This document shows, piece after piece, positions 39,324 to 47,707 of a stretch of DNA of 64,000 bases (positions within the stretch are counted from its first letter, which is position 1; each line of letters starts with the position of its first letter). The DNA is taken from assembly GCF_017304615.1 (NCBI RefSeq), contig NZ_JAFKLZ010000001.1:1533957-1597956 (forward strand), read 5' to 3'. The notes beneath the pieces are model-generated. The model saw nothing but the letters and a program-made list of their open reading frames with translations. It was not told the DNA's origin and did no database searches. A program made the translations under genes and the position numbers. Source of the stretch: Sphingomonas sp. (GTDB taxonomy: Bacteria; Pseudomonadota; Alphaproteobacteria; Sphingomonadales; Sphingomonadaceae).

Positions 39324-39399
39324 GTCACCCCAGCGCACGCTGGGGTCTCTCACCGCATTGCATCGCCGCCTGAGATCCCGGCGTGCGCCGGGATGACGC
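39324..39399. repeat. Pair of palindromic CGTCA repeat units in inverted arrangement
   Basis: Unit 1 has perfect 9-base arms (39327-39335 with 39338-39346) and unit 2 has perfect 9-base arms (39375-39383 with 39386-39394), each around a 2-base loop. The outer ends are CGTCA and TGACG and the inner ends TCTC and GAGA, so the two units face each other. This resembles REP/BIME-type mosaic elements. Confidence 0.7.
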
Positions 39400-39417
39400 T
39401 TTTGATATTGCGCCGCC

Positions 39418-40179
39418 ATGTCCGACACTCCGCAACCCGCCATCCCCGCCGCGACGCTCGTCCTGATCCGCGACCGCGCGGGGGCGCCGCCCGACCTGCT
39501 GATGGTCGAGCGCGCCAAGGCGATGGCGTTCGCGGGCGGCATGCTGGTGTTTCCGGGCGGCCGGGTCGATCCCGGCGACCATGCACTGGCGGCGCGGCTG
39601 GGCGGCGATGCGGAGGATGCGCCCGCGCGCATCGCCGCGATCCGCGAGACGATCGAGGAAGCGGGCGTGCCCGTCGGCCTGACGCCGATGCCTGATGCTA
39701 CAACGCTGGCCGCGATCCGCGCCGGGCTGCACGGCGGGGCGGGCTTCGCCGTATTGCTCGACACGCACGGCCTGACCATCGACCTCGACGCCCTCACCTG
39801 GTTCGCGCGCTGGCTCCCCGCGCACGCGCACATGCGGATTTTCGACACGCGCTTCTATCTCGCCCGCTGGCCCGATGGCGCGCCCGAGCCGGAGGTCGAC
39901 GATACCGAAAACGTCCGCTTGCTCTGGGCGAGCGCCGCGCAAGTGCTCGCCGATTGCGACGCGGGCCGCGCGAAGGTGATCTTCCCGACCCGCCGCAACC
40001 TCGAACGGCTCGCGCAATATGCGGATTACGACCACGCCGTCGCGGAAGCGCTGGCCTATCCGCCGCGCACGATCACCCCGTTCACCGAGGAACGCGACGG
40101 CGTCCCCCACCTCTGCATCCCCGACGACCTCGGCTATCCGGTGACGAGCGAAAAGCTGACGGGGGCGTTGCGGGGATGA
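39418..40179 (+). CDS. Nudix hydrolase, NUDT19-like
   Basis: 253 aa. The Nudix box is split by an insertion, as in the NUDT7/19-type subgroup: FPGGRVDPGDHALAARLGG, then about 15 residues, then IRETIEEAGV with the metal-binding REXXEE. Residues 8-30 (PAIPAATLVLIRDRAGAPPD) form the first strands. The substrate could be CoA derivatives or other nucleoside diphosphates; I cannot choose. Its stop overlaps the ATG of the next gene by four bases. Confidence 0.9.
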   Translation: MSDTPQPAIPAATLVLIRDRAGAPPDLLMVERAKAMAFAGGMLVFPGGRVDPGDHALAARLGGDAEDAPARIAAIRETIEEAGVPVGLTPMPDATTLAAIRAGLHGGAGFAVLLDTHGLTIDLDALTWFARWLPAHAHMRIFDTRFYLARWPDGAPEPEVDDTENVRLLWASAAQVLADCDAGRAKVIFPTRRNLERLAQYADYDHAVAEALAYPPRTITPFTEERDGVPHLCIPDDLGYPVTSEKLTGALRG

Positions 40180-40562
40180 GACCCTGGAGATCTCGGTGCG
40201 GGGCGATCGCAGCGGCCATTGTGTCTGCCTGCTCGTCCCCCGCACGCGTCACCTATGATGCAAGCGTCGATTGCTACGCGAACGAGATAGCTTGGCATCA
40301 ATTTGTCGATCAGCAATCCGATCCTAGATTCATGCTCCCGGGCGATAGCAATCGACTGGCGGTTTTGCGTTCGCGCGCTAGCCAAGCCGGCGAGGCGTTA
40401 GGCATCTCTAGCCGTGACGTCGATAGAGACCTCAAAGCGCGATCCGGGCGAGAACTGGCGCGCGATCCCACACGCGAGATGGATGCCGCTGCGGGGACGC
40501 GACTCCAGAAGGCCAGGCAATGTCTAAGAACCCCCGGCGGGTCGGCTTGGTATCAGCCCTGA
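40176..40562 (+). CDS. Uncharacterised putative lipoprotein
   Basis: 128 aa, not recognised. The ATG at 40176 overlaps the Nudix stop (ATGA), so it is probably translationally coupled. The signal MRPWRSRCGAIAAAIVSACS ends in a lipobox-like VSAC, predicting an outer or inner membrane lipoprotein. Four further Cys/Trp-containing features are visible (SVDCYANEIAWHQFVDQ, QCLRTPGGSAWYQP). The middle is hydrophilic and the codon usage looks less GC-rich than its neighbours. Confidence 0.6.
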   Translation: MRPWRSRCGAIAAAIVSACSSPARVTYDASVDCYANEIAWHQFVDQQSDPRFMLPGDSNRLAVLRSRASQAGEALGISSRDVDRDLKARSGRELARDPTREMDAAAGTRLQKARQCLRTPGGSAWYQP

Positions 40563-40595
40563 TCCCTGGCGATCAGCTCCAAGGCCTCACATAGC

Positions 40596-41150
40596 TCAGT
40601 TCGACAACGCCGCCCCGTTGTCGACCTTTTCCACCCAGGCAGGGAAGAAGCTCGGCTGGCGGTTCGACCAGCCGGACGCGGTCGCCGCGGCTTCGCTGAT
40701 CGACTGGAGCAGTTTGCGGCGCAGTTCGGGGTGCAAGTGCGGCAGCGCCGCCGCCGCGCAAAACGCGCCGGGCAGCCACGGACGGGCCTCCGCGCCGATC
40801 AGCCGCTCGTAGAGGAAGCGATAGGCCGAGAACGACGTCAGCCGTCCCTGCCCTAGGTCGAACGCGGTCACGGTGATCAGAGGCGCCACAAACATCTCGA
40901 TCGCGTCGAGGCCGCTGTCGTCGGGCACCATCTGGCGGATTTCCTCCAGCCGGTCGTAAATCCGGGCCTGGGCGCGGATGCTCGCGGCTTCGACCGCGTC
41001 GCGCGACCAGCGCAGCATTGCGTCCTCACGTTCCAGTCCGACATCTAGGCTGCGCCGGATATAACGCTGAGTCGATGCGGCGAATCCCGCAAATTCCTTC
41101 ATCTCGGCCAATGTCATCGCGCCGTCGGCCGGTCTCTTGCTGGCACTCAT
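40596..41150 (-). CDS. Conserved hypothetical protein, mostly helical
   Basis: 184 aa, no function recognised. The sequence is predicted to be largely alpha-helical: MKEFAGFAASTQRYIRRSLD, DAVEAASIRAQARIYDRLEE and HPELRRKLLQSISEAAATAS. No signal peptide or transmembrane segment is obvious. It is a single-gene unit, followed by the convergent putative lipoprotein gene. An ATG at 41150 gives the longest protein; a start at the second Met (about 33 bases later) is possible. Confidence 0.7.
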   Translation of the reverse strand: MSASKRPADGAMTLAEMKEFAGFAASTQRYIRRSLDVGLEREDAMLRWSRDAVEAASIRAQARIYDRLEEIRQMVPDDSGLDAIEMFVAPLITVTAFDLGQGRLTSFSAYRFLYERLIGAEARPWLPGAFCAAAALPHLHPELRRKLLQSISEAAATASGWSNRQPSFFPAWVEKVDNGAALSN

Positions 41151-41362
41151 TCGAACACCCCACCCGCTACCAATGCGAGAGAGATGATGCGCCGATATGG
41201 TTAACGCATTGCTTAACGCATCAGTCGCCCCGCGTTCAGGAAGGAATCATGGATCGTGCTGCGACGCAACACGGATTGCGACGAAGCGAGTCCTGAATGC
41301 GGATCGGTTAAGAGGTGAGGGATTTCGGCAACATCGGCATAGCCAGGCGCAGCGCTGCCTGA

Positions 41363-41629
41363 CTATGCGTCCTGCTGCCGTTCGGCCTCCGCCGCCTCAT
41401 CGAACCCCGACGATTTCGGAGGCTCGCCGTTGTCGCCGGGGCGCGTGGCAGAGGGTGGGTCGGAGGCGTCCATCGACTCGTCGAGCCCGCGGTCGAGTTG
41501 CGCGTCCGGGTTTTCGGGGTTCTTCTTCAGTCGCTTTTCGATCGACTTGTCCTGGCCCGCGTCCTGCGCCGGAGCCTGCGCGACGCTTTCCTTGCCGGCG
41601 TCGCTGCCCGAGAGGGAATGGTCGCTCAT
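41363..41629 (-). CDS. Small acidic hydrophilic protein, hypothetical
   Basis: 88 aa, MSDHSLSGSDAGKESVAQAP at the start, rich in Asp, Glu, Ser, Pro and Gln. No hydrophobic segment is present and it is likely disordered. The ribosome site GAGGAGAG lies just upstream. The 212-base gap to the next upstream gene (41151-41362) holds nothing I recognise. Composition resembles small stress-associated disordered proteins; function is not known. Confidence 0.6.
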   Translation of the reverse strand: MSDHSLSGSDAGKESVAQAPAQDAGQDKSIEKRLKKNPENPDAQLDRGLDESMDASDPPSATRPGDNGEPPKSSGFDEAAEAERQQDA

Positions 41630-41721
41630 GATGCTCTCCTCGTAAACGTTTCGGATGCGAAAACGTCCGCCGGGAAATCGTGTTCCAGCTTTTCTCGCTA
41701 ACCCTGATCAAGCAACAAAAG

Positions 41722-41744
41722 GCCCGGCGGTTTCTCCGCCGGGC
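41722..41744 (-). terminator. Intrinsic terminator after the BI-1 gene
   Basis: A 9-bp GC stem (41722-41730 with 41736-41744) with a 5-base loop, followed on the minus strand by TTTTGTTG, 26 bases after the BI-1 stop codon. Confidence 0.8.
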
Positions 41745-41770
41745 TCCTCGTGTTGCCGTGATCGCCGGGA

Positions 41771-42514
41771 CTAGTTGCGGCTGCTGCCGAACAGGCGGAG
41801 GACGAACAGGAACATATTGATAAAGTCGAGATACAGGTTCAGCGCCGACATGATCGTGGCGCGTCCCTCGGCCTCGGTCCCGGCAACATAGGAGTAGATG
41901 CTCTTGGTACGCTGGGTGTCATAGGCCGTGAGGCCGGCGAAGATCAGCACGCCGATCACGCTGATGATCAGCGACAGCGGACCCGACTGCAGGAACACGT
42001 TGACCAGCATCGCCACGATCAGGCCGATGAGGCCCACGATCAGGAAACTGCCCATCGCGCTCAGGTTGCGCTGCGTCGTGTAGCCATAAAGGCTCAGCCC
42101 GGCGAAGCCCGCCGCCGTCGCGAAGAACGCGCCCGCGATCGACGAGTTGGTATAAGCGAGGAACAGCGTCGAGAACGACGCACCGAGCAGGGTCGCATAG
42201 GCCCAGAACAGTATCTGAAGCGTGCCGGTCGACATGCGGTTCTGGCCGAAGCTCATCGCAAACACGATGCCGAGCGGCGCCAGCGTCACGATCCAGCCGA
42301 GCGGCGACAAACCCGTCTCTGAGATCAGCGCGGTATAGGCGCCGGAATAGAACACGCCCATCGCGACGATACCGGTGAGCAGCACCGCCGAGGCCATGTA
42401 GTTATAGACCGAAAGCATATAGGCGCGAAGCCCCGCGTCATACGCGACGCCTCGCGCGTCGGTCGCGGCGCCGACGGGCGCGAGACCGGGACGGGGATCA
42501 GACCAATTGGCCAT
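41771..42514 (-). CDS. Bax inhibitor-1/YccA family membrane protein
   Basis: 247 aa with seven transmembrane segments. The start is the ATG at 42514 (MANWSDPRPGLAPVGAATDA); an in-frame ATG at 42571 adds an atypical N-terminus. BI-1 features: Arg/Tyr-rich helix YDAGLRAYMLSVYNYMASAV, the later helix GFAGLSLYGYTTQRNLSAMG, and the conserved C-terminal LTAYDTQRTKSIYSY with the Asp of the di-aspartyl calcium-sensing site seen in YetJ. In E. coli YccA modulates FtsH; bacterial BI-1 members can also conduct calcium. Single-gene unit ending in a terminator. Confidence 0.93.
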   Translation of the reverse strand: MANWSDPRPGLAPVGAATDARGVAYDAGLRAYMLSVYNYMASAVLLTGIVAMGVFYSGAYTALISETGLSPLGWIVTLAPLGIVFAMSFGQNRMSTGTLQILFWAYATLLGASFSTLFLAYTNSSIAGAFFATAAGFAGLSLYGYTTQRNLSAMGSFLIVGLIGLIVAMLVNVFLQSGPLSLIISVIGVLIFAGLTAYDTQRTKSIYSYVAGTEAEGRATIMSALNLYLDFINMFLFVLRLFGSSRN

Positions 42515-42634
42515 CGAAAAACTCCTTGTGACGGCCCCGATGGCCGTTCGCCGATAATATCGTAGTTCCACGAGACGAGTTCAAGCAAAACACGACGCGA
42601 GCAACATTCCGACATAATCGGTTAAGAGGTGATG

Positions 42635-43177
42635 ATGCACCGCCTGTTCGTAGCGCTCCGTCCGCCATCCGCGATCCGCGCCTTGCTAGCAGGCACGCAA
42701 GGCGGCGTGCGGCACGCGCGGTGGCAGTACGGCGATCAGTTCCACCTCACTGTGCGCTATATCGGCGAGGTCGAGCGGCCGGTGGCGGAGGATGTCGCGA
42801 TAGCTCTCGGCCAAGTCCATGTACCGGCGCCCACCGTCGCCCTCGCGGGCGTCGGCGCATTCGACAAGCAGGGCCGAGTCGATGCGCTATGGGCGGGCGT
42901 TAAGCCGCACGATGCGCTGACCGCACTTCACAAGAAGGTCGACCAGGCGCTGGTGCGGATCGGACTGGAGCCTGAACGCCGCGCCTATCTGCCGCACATC
43001 ACGCTCGCCCGTCTGCCCCGATCGGCCGGCGGCGATCCGGCGATCGAGCAATGGCGGGCGCGCCACTCTGCACTGACGAGTGATCCGTTCACGTTCGACG
43101 CGCTGATTCTGTACGAAAGCCATCTCGGCCGCGATGGCGCAAGCTACGCACCGGTCGCGCGCTATCCGCTCGCCTAA
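42635..43177 (+). CDS. thpR: RNA 2',3'-cyclic phosphodiesterase (2H family, formerly 2'-5' RNA ligase)
   Basis: 180 aa from the ATG at 42635, which has AAGAGG at the best spacing; GTG and ATG codons at 42629 and 42632 are alternatives. The two HxTx motifs of the 2H superfamily are HLTV at residues 37-40 and HITL at 121-124. Known ThpR enzymes open 2',3'-cyclic phosphate ends in RNA; a biological role is not settled. Its stop overlaps that of the convergent sodC. Confidence 0.93.
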   Translation: MHRLFVALRPPSAIRALLAGTQGGVRHARWQYGDQFHLTVRYIGEVERPVAEDVAIALGQVHVPAPTVALAGVGAFDKQGRVDALWAGVKPHDALTALHKKVDQALVRIGLEPERRAYLPHITLARLPRSAGGDPAIEQWRARHSALTSDPFTFDALILYESHLGRDGASYAPVARYPLA

Positions 43178-43707
43178 CCCGCGACCAGCACGCCGCACGC
43201 GATGCGAGCACCGCTATTTCCGGATGGGTCGGTCATCATATCATCTACGTCGGCGTGGATCACCATCGCCGCGCCGTCGGCGTCGAGCAACGCGTCAAAG
43301 CTCGCCCCGGGCAAGTTGATCCCCAGCGTCCCGCGCCCGTCCGCGCCGATCGACAGGTTGGGCAAGTCGCCGCCGTGCGGCCCCTGCGGGTTCATCGTCC
43401 CGTGCTTCATGTTGGTCGGGTTCCAGTGCGGCCCGGCGCTGGCGAAATCGGGTGCGTCGCAGCGGCCGACGGTATGCAGGTGCGCGCCGTGCATCCCAGG
43501 CGGCAGGAAGCGCGCGTCGACCGTCACGCGCAGCCCGCCAGCAACCTCTCGTACCGTCGCGCGGCCGACTTCCTTGCCCGCCGGCGTACGCAGCATCGCC
43601 ACGGCGACTCGCCCGCCCGCGATCGGCGCGCCGACCTTCGGCTTTTCGTCGCAACCCGCCAGCGCAATAACCGCCGCAGCCGCCACTGTCATACCGATGA
43701 TCCGCAT
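43174..43707 (-). CDS. sodC: Copper/zinc superoxide dismutase, periplasmic lipoprotein
   Basis: 177 aa. Lipobox LAGC with Cys19, so it is likely anchored in the envelope, where it removes superoxide. Copper ligands His76 and His78 in GMHGAHLHTVGRC, the bridging His94 in GPHW, and the zinc-loop MKHGTMNPQGPHGGDLPN are present. The C-terminal VIHADVDDMMTDPSGNSGAR contains the last His and the Arg that guides superoxide. Cys83 and the Cys in RIACGV can form the structural disulfide. A longer upstream frame to 44319 is not used. Confidence 0.96.
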   Translation of the reverse strand: MRIIGMTVAAAAVIALAGCDEKPKVGAPIAGGRVAVAMLRTPAGKEVGRATVREVAGGLRVTVDARFLPPGMHGAHLHTVGRCDAPDFASAGPHWNPTNMKHGTMNPQGPHGGDLPNLSIGADGRGTLGINLPGASFDALLDADGAAMVIHADVDDMMTDPSGNSGARIACGVLVAG

Positions 43708-43795
43708 GCCGTCCTCCGATAGTCGTTTCGGATGCAACCCTCGACTTGTCGGCGCGGTTCCGCAAGACTGTAGCGCACGAAATGAGGGGCCGGTG

Positions 43796-45292
43796 ATGAC
43801 GCGATGGATGCTGGGGCTGGCGTTGCTGCTCGCGGCGTGCAGCCGCGACACGGGCGACATTCCTAGGCGAGTCGATACCGCTCCCGATATGCCGCGACAG
43901 TCATCGACCATCGTGGTGCCAGTGTCGGCCAAGCTCGCCGACCTGGCGGCGGAGATCAACCGCGCGACGCCGCAGACCCTCTGGGCGATCGACAAGCGCG
44001 AGGAGGCGTGCGTGCCCGCGCAGCGCATTACCGCCTGCGCTATCAAGCGCGAGGACGGGTCGTGCCGCATCGGCATCAAGAAGCTTAAGGTCACGCCCAA
44101 CCTGTCGTGCCGGATCGTCGGCCAGGCGGTGCGCGGGCCGATCGCCTTGTCGGGCAACGGGTCCGTGCTAACCCTCACCCTGCCCGTGCGTGCAACGGTC
44201 AGCGCGCAGGACATCGGCCACCTGATCAAGCGGGAGACCGCAACCGGCGCGGCGAACGTCCGCGCCACCGTCAAGCTGTCGCTGACCCGCGACTGGACCC
44301 CCACCGCGACGGTGCGCATCGCTTACGACTGGACCAACCCGCCCGGCATCGACATTCTCGGCAAGCGCGTGGTGTTCGTCGACAAGGCCGACGCCAAACT
44401 GAAGGGCGTGATCGCCGGTCTGGAGCGCAGCTTGCCCGCACAACTCGCCAAACTGCATGTGCGGGACAAATTGGCGATGGCGTGGCGGCAAGGGTTCACC
44501 GTGCTTCAGCTCAACCGCGAAAAGCCACCGGTGTGGATGCGCACCACGCCGCAGGCATTGGGGTTCGGCGGCTATCGGGTGCGGGGCGGCGACTTGCTGC
44601 TCGACGTGCAGGCAAAGACCTTAACCGAAACCTTTGTCGGCGATCGACCGAACGATCCCAAGCCTACCGCGCTCCCGCCGCTGGCCTCGAGCCTCGGGCA
44701 GCAAGGCCTGGCATTCAACATTCCAGTCCTCGCACAGTTCGACCAGCTCGAACCCGTGGTGCTGCGCGCCTTGGAGAAGCGCGCGGCGAAGGGCATCACC
44801 CTCCCCAAGCTCGGCGCTGTCGATGCCCAGTTTGGCAAGGTCACGATCTACGCGACCGAGGGTGGGCGGTTGGCGGTCGGTATTCGCGTCAAGGCGACGC
44901 TGCATAGCGGCCTGATCGGCGAGACGCACGGCGAAGTGTGGCTGTCAGGGTTGCCGGTCAACGCACCCAATTCGGAACGCATCGGCATCGAGGATCTCAA
45001 GATCGCGACGCGCACCAACAGCAAGGCGATCAACCTGCTGATCGCTCTGTTCAACGATCCCGTGACGCTCGAGGCCATCCGCACCGCGCTGACCGAGGAT
45101 TTCGCGAAGGACTACGCCAAGGTTCTGACCGCCGCCCGCACCGCGATCGCCAGTCGGCGCGAAGGCGACATCTTGATGTCAGCCGCGATCACCAAGGTCA
45201 CCCACGGCAAGATCACGGTAACCGGCCAGGGGCTGTTCCTGCCGGTCCAGGCCTATGGCACCGCATCGATCGCTTATCGGCCGGGACGATAG
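43796..45292 (+). CDS. DUF4403 lipoprotein
   Basis: 498 aa from the ATG at 43796, which has GAGGGG just upstream; an open frame reaching back to 43202 is antisense to sodC and is not used. The signal MTRWMLGLALLLAACS ends in the lipobox LAAC. The rest fits DUF4403: STIVVPVSAKLADLAAEINR near the N-terminus, WTNPPGIDILGKRVVF in the middle, repeats of alternating charged strands, and VTVTGQGLFLPVQAYG-like C-terminal text. Envelope localisation is likely; the function is unknown, though the repeat pattern resembles lipid-binding BPI/TULIP-type proteins. Confidence 0.85.
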   Translation: MTRWMLGLALLLAACSRDTGDIPRRVDTAPDMPRQSSTIVVPVSAKLADLAAEINRATPQTLWAIDKREEACVPAQRITACAIKREDGSCRIGIKKLKVTPNLSCRIVGQAVRGPIALSGNGSVLTLTLPVRATVSAQDIGHLIKRETATGAANVRATVKLSLTRDWTPTATVRIAYDWTNPPGIDILGKRVVFVDKADAKLKGVIAGLERSLPAQLAKLHVRDKLAMAWRQGFTVLQLNREKPPVWMRTTPQALGFGGYRVRGGDLLLDVQAKTLTETFVGDRPNDPKPTALPPLASSLGQQGLAFNIPVLAQFDQLEPVVLRALEKRAAKGITLPKLGAVDAQFGKVTIYATEGGRLAVGIRVKATLHSGLIGETHGEVWLSGLPVNAPNSERIGIEDLKIATRTNSKAINLLIALFNDPVTLEAIRTALTEDFAKDYAKVLTAARTAIASRREGDILMSAAITKVTHGKITVTGQGLFLPVQAYGTASIAYRPGR

Positions 45293-45301
45293 CCACGAAA
45301 A

Positions 45302-45331
45302 AGGGCCGCCAGTCCCTCGACCGGCGGCCCT
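45302..45331. terminator. Bidirectional terminator between DUF4403 and PEP-CTERM genes
   Basis: A perfect 9-bp stem (45302-45310 with 45323-45331), 12-base loop, with TTTTT after it on both strands, lying between two convergent genes. Confidence 0.85.
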
Positions 45332-45353
45332 CCTTTTTCGGAATTCGGATGCG

Positions 45354-46142
45354 TCAGGCGAACCGGACGCGCGCGCCGACCGTGGCGCGGCGGCGCATGG
45401 CGTAGCCCATGCCGCCAAAGCCGAGCATCATCATCGCCCAGGTCGCCGGCTCAGGTACGCCAGCCGTCGCCGCCTGCGTGGTGAACTGCACCACGGGCAC
45501 GCTGTAGAGCTGCGTGTACGTCCCCAACGGGTTGATGTTGGACGCGCTGTCTACCCCGCCAGCGCTATACGGCGTGCCGTCGAGCGTCGTGGTGACCGTA
45601 TTCGACGTAACGTAGCTCAGCGTCAGCAACAGGTTTCCGCCGGTGTAGGTGAACGGCGTCGTGAAATTGATCGTGTAGAACGGGTTAGGCGTCGGCGTCG
45701 GGCTAGCCTGGAATGGCTGTGAGACCAGCGAACCGACCGGAATCGTCAGAGCGCCAGTGCGAACGACGGCGGTGCCAGCAGCCTGATTGGCGGCGAAATT
45801 GGTGGTCAAGTTGCCGACCGCCTGCGTCGAACCGCCCAGGCTGATCTGGTAGTTGGAATAGTTCAGGGCAGAGACCGGGGCCAGGCTGTTGACGTTGATC
45901 CGGAAACCGATCGCAGTGATGACGCTTCCGATCGGCAGGTCGCCGAGTTGCGCCGTGCTGAACAGAAATTGCGAGGTGACGTTGGTGGCGCTGCCATTGC
46001 CCAACGGGATCGAGGTGGACCCCACCCCCTCGGTCGTGGCGCTGCCGCCGGCGACATAGGTCGACTGGGCCGATGCGCTGTTGACGCAAGCGGCAATTGA
46101 AATAGCAGCCAATGCAGCCTTGGCCGCGAACTTGAATTGCAT
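45354..46142 (-). CDS. PEPxxWA-CTERM sorting-domain secreted protein
   Basis: 262 aa. Signal peptide at residues 1-25 (ending NSASAQ), a Thr/Ser/Asn-rich beta-type body, then the sorting signal VPEPATWAMMMLGFGGMGYA followed by MRRRATVGAR. The PEPxxWA form is typical of sphingomonads and other proteobacteria that use an exosortase (EpsH/XrtA type) and is usually linked to exopolysaccharide. No exosortase gene is in the window. Upstream ribosome site AGGGGAAC supports the start. Confidence 0.9.
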   Translation of the reverse strand: MQFKFAAKAALAAISIAACVNSASAQSTYVAGGSATTEGVGSTSIPLGNGSATNVTSQFLFSTAQLGDLPIGSVITAIGFRINVNSLAPVSALNYSNYQISLGGSTQAVGNLTTNFAANQAAGTAVVRTGALTIPVGSLVSQPFQASPTPTPNPFYTINFTTPFTYTGGNLLLTLSYVTSNTVTTTLDGTPYSAGGVDSASNINPLGTYTQLYSVPVVQFTTQAATAGVPEPATWAMMMLGFGGMGYAMRRRATVGARVRFA

Positions 46143-46272
46143 GATGTTCCCCTGATTCCCTAAGTGCTAGAGGACCATAGGCTACCGACCCAAGGCTTCA
46201 TTAACAAACGTTAAGGATGTGTCCGAAGCCCGATTCCCGATGCAGGACAAAAACGTCGCTAGGAGTGGAGAT

Positions 46273-46653
46273 TTGACCGACAGGACGCCGTCAGACCTGA
46301 TCGACCAACGCATCGCCGATCTCGGCGACTGGCGCGGCGCGATGCTCGCCCGACTGCGCGCGATCATCAAGCAGGCTGTGCCTGGGGTGGTGGAAGAATG
46401 GAAATGGCGTGGGGTACCGACCTGGTATTGCGACGGCATGATCTGTACCGGCGAAACCTACAAGGCGGTGGTCAAGATGACGTTCGCGAAGGGCGCGTCG
46501 CTCAATGATCCAAGCAAATTGTTCAATGCCAGCCTGGACGGGAATGTCCGCCGCGCGATCGATTTCCGCGAAGGTGACGAGATCGACGAAGCCGCGTTGG
46601 AGGAGTTGATCAAGGCAGCCGTTGATCTCAACAGGGCGGGATCGAGGAAGTAG
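46273..46653 (+). CDS. DUF1801 domain protein (TTG start)
   Basis: 126 aa from a TTG at 46273 with the ribosome site AGGAGTGGAG at 46261-46270, giving the family start MTDRTPSDLIDQRIADLGDW. A longer frame from a GTG at 46219 lacks a ribosome site. DUF1801 features: EEWKWRGVPTWYCDGMICTG and FAKGASLNDPSKLFNASLDG. Its fold is related to YdhG-type small proteins; function not established. Convergent with the next gene, 4 bases apart. Confidence 0.85.
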   Translation: MTDRTPSDLIDQRIADLGDWRGAMLARLRAIIKQAVPGVVEEWKWRGVPTWYCDGMICTGETYKAVVKMTFAKGASLNDPSKLFNASLDGNVRRAIDFREGDEIDEAALEELIKAAVDLNRAGSRK

Positions 46654-46657
46654 CCGA

Positions 46658-47689
46658 TCAGCCGCCGAACGGCCCGCATTCCCCGTCGCGCACACCGCTG
46701 ACGCTGCCGACGCCGAGCACGATCTTGGCGCGCCGCTCGAACGCCAAAGCCTGCCAGCGCCCCGAATTGCCGATCGCCGTACGGCTTCTGAGGAAGGTCA
46801 GGCTCATCAGTTCGTATTGCTCGGGATCGACCCGTCCGGCGTCGATCAGGCAGTTCCATGCCGCAACGTTCCAGGGCGCATCGCGCGACACGCCGTCCTG
46901 ATCGATCGTCCGCGCGATCGCGCCGTACCAGTCGATGATCGCGCGCAACCGCGGCCAGCGATCGGCCTCGGACATCGCCGCCAGCTTGGCGCGGAGCCGC
47001 GCAATGTCCTCATCCCCCGGCAGGAACCCCTGCTGCACCCGCGTATCGATCGCCCAGCGCACCTTGCGCGGCGTCATCGGCCCGTTCGGAAAGACACGCA
47101 GCAGGTCTAGCCGCACTTGATCGAGCAACGCGACATAAGCGTCCGTCTGCACCTGAAGCATCGCATCGTTTTCGAACAGAGCGGTCAGTTCCGCGGCGAG
47201 CACGGGGTTAAGCCGCCCCTTGTCATCCTCCGCCGCCAGGATCGCCGCACGACACTTATCGGCCACCGGCACTGCCCGGCAATCCTTCGAAAACAGCAGC
47301 TTGCCATAGGTTGGCGCCACGGCGTCACGCATGCGCCTGAAATCGCGTTTATGCCGGAACTGCTTGCGCCAAGCGGTCAGCACCGGTTGCAGGCTGCCCG
47401 TCCCCAAATTCCACTGCGCCATCCCGACCGAGATTAGCTGGCTGTCGAAATTGCCCGTCGGCATCGCCCAGCAACCCATCGTCTCCGGTATCGACGTCTC
47501 CGCCATTCGCGCAAAAACGCCGACGCGATCGAGTCCGATTTCGGCGAGGCGGACTGCAGCATCCGGGGCAATACGGATGGAGGGCACGTCACCGACCCGG
47601 CGGCAATCTGGAGGCGCCGTCTGTGCATGCGCCGACGCCGCGAACAGCGTGGACGCCCCAAGCACCAGCATTGCGAAACCCCGCGGCAT
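46658..47689 (-). CDS. Secreted protein resembling lysozyme-like/chitosanase-type muramidases
   Basis: 343 aa with a signal peptide (about residues 1-22, ending SAHAQ). The stretch NFDSQLISVGMAQWNLGTGS near residues 80-99, with a preceding Glu, resembles the active-site loop of proteins annotated as peptidoglycan-binding or lysozyme-like; this is recognition from memory, not a search. Five cysteines including C71, C133-C145 and one near the C-terminus may form disulfides. Role in cell-wall turnover is inferred. It diverges from the Nudix-DUF47 gene with 18 bases between starts. Confidence 0.6.
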   Translation of the reverse strand: MPRGFAMLVLGASTLFAASAHAQTAPPDCRRVGDVPSIRIAPDAAVRLAEIGLDRVGVFARMAETSIPETMGCWAMPTGNFDSQLISVGMAQWNLGTGSLQPVLTAWRKQFRHKRDFRRMRDAVAPTYGKLLFSKDCRAVPVADKCRAAILAAEDDKGRLNPVLAAELTALFENDAMLQVQTDAYVALLDQVRLDLLRVFPNGPMTPRKVRWAIDTRVQQGFLPGDEDIARLRAKLAAMSEADRWPRLRAIIDWYGAIARTIDQDGVSRDAPWNVAAWNCLIDAGRVDPEQYELMSLTFLRSRTAIGNSGRWQALAFERRAKIVLGVGSVSGVRDGECGPFGG

Positions 47690-47707
47690 ACCGCTAGTTT
47701 CACAGGA

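Noticed and set aside
42635-43707. thpR and sodC as one operon
   Set aside because: They are on opposite strands with overlapping stop codons, so they are convergent neighbours only.
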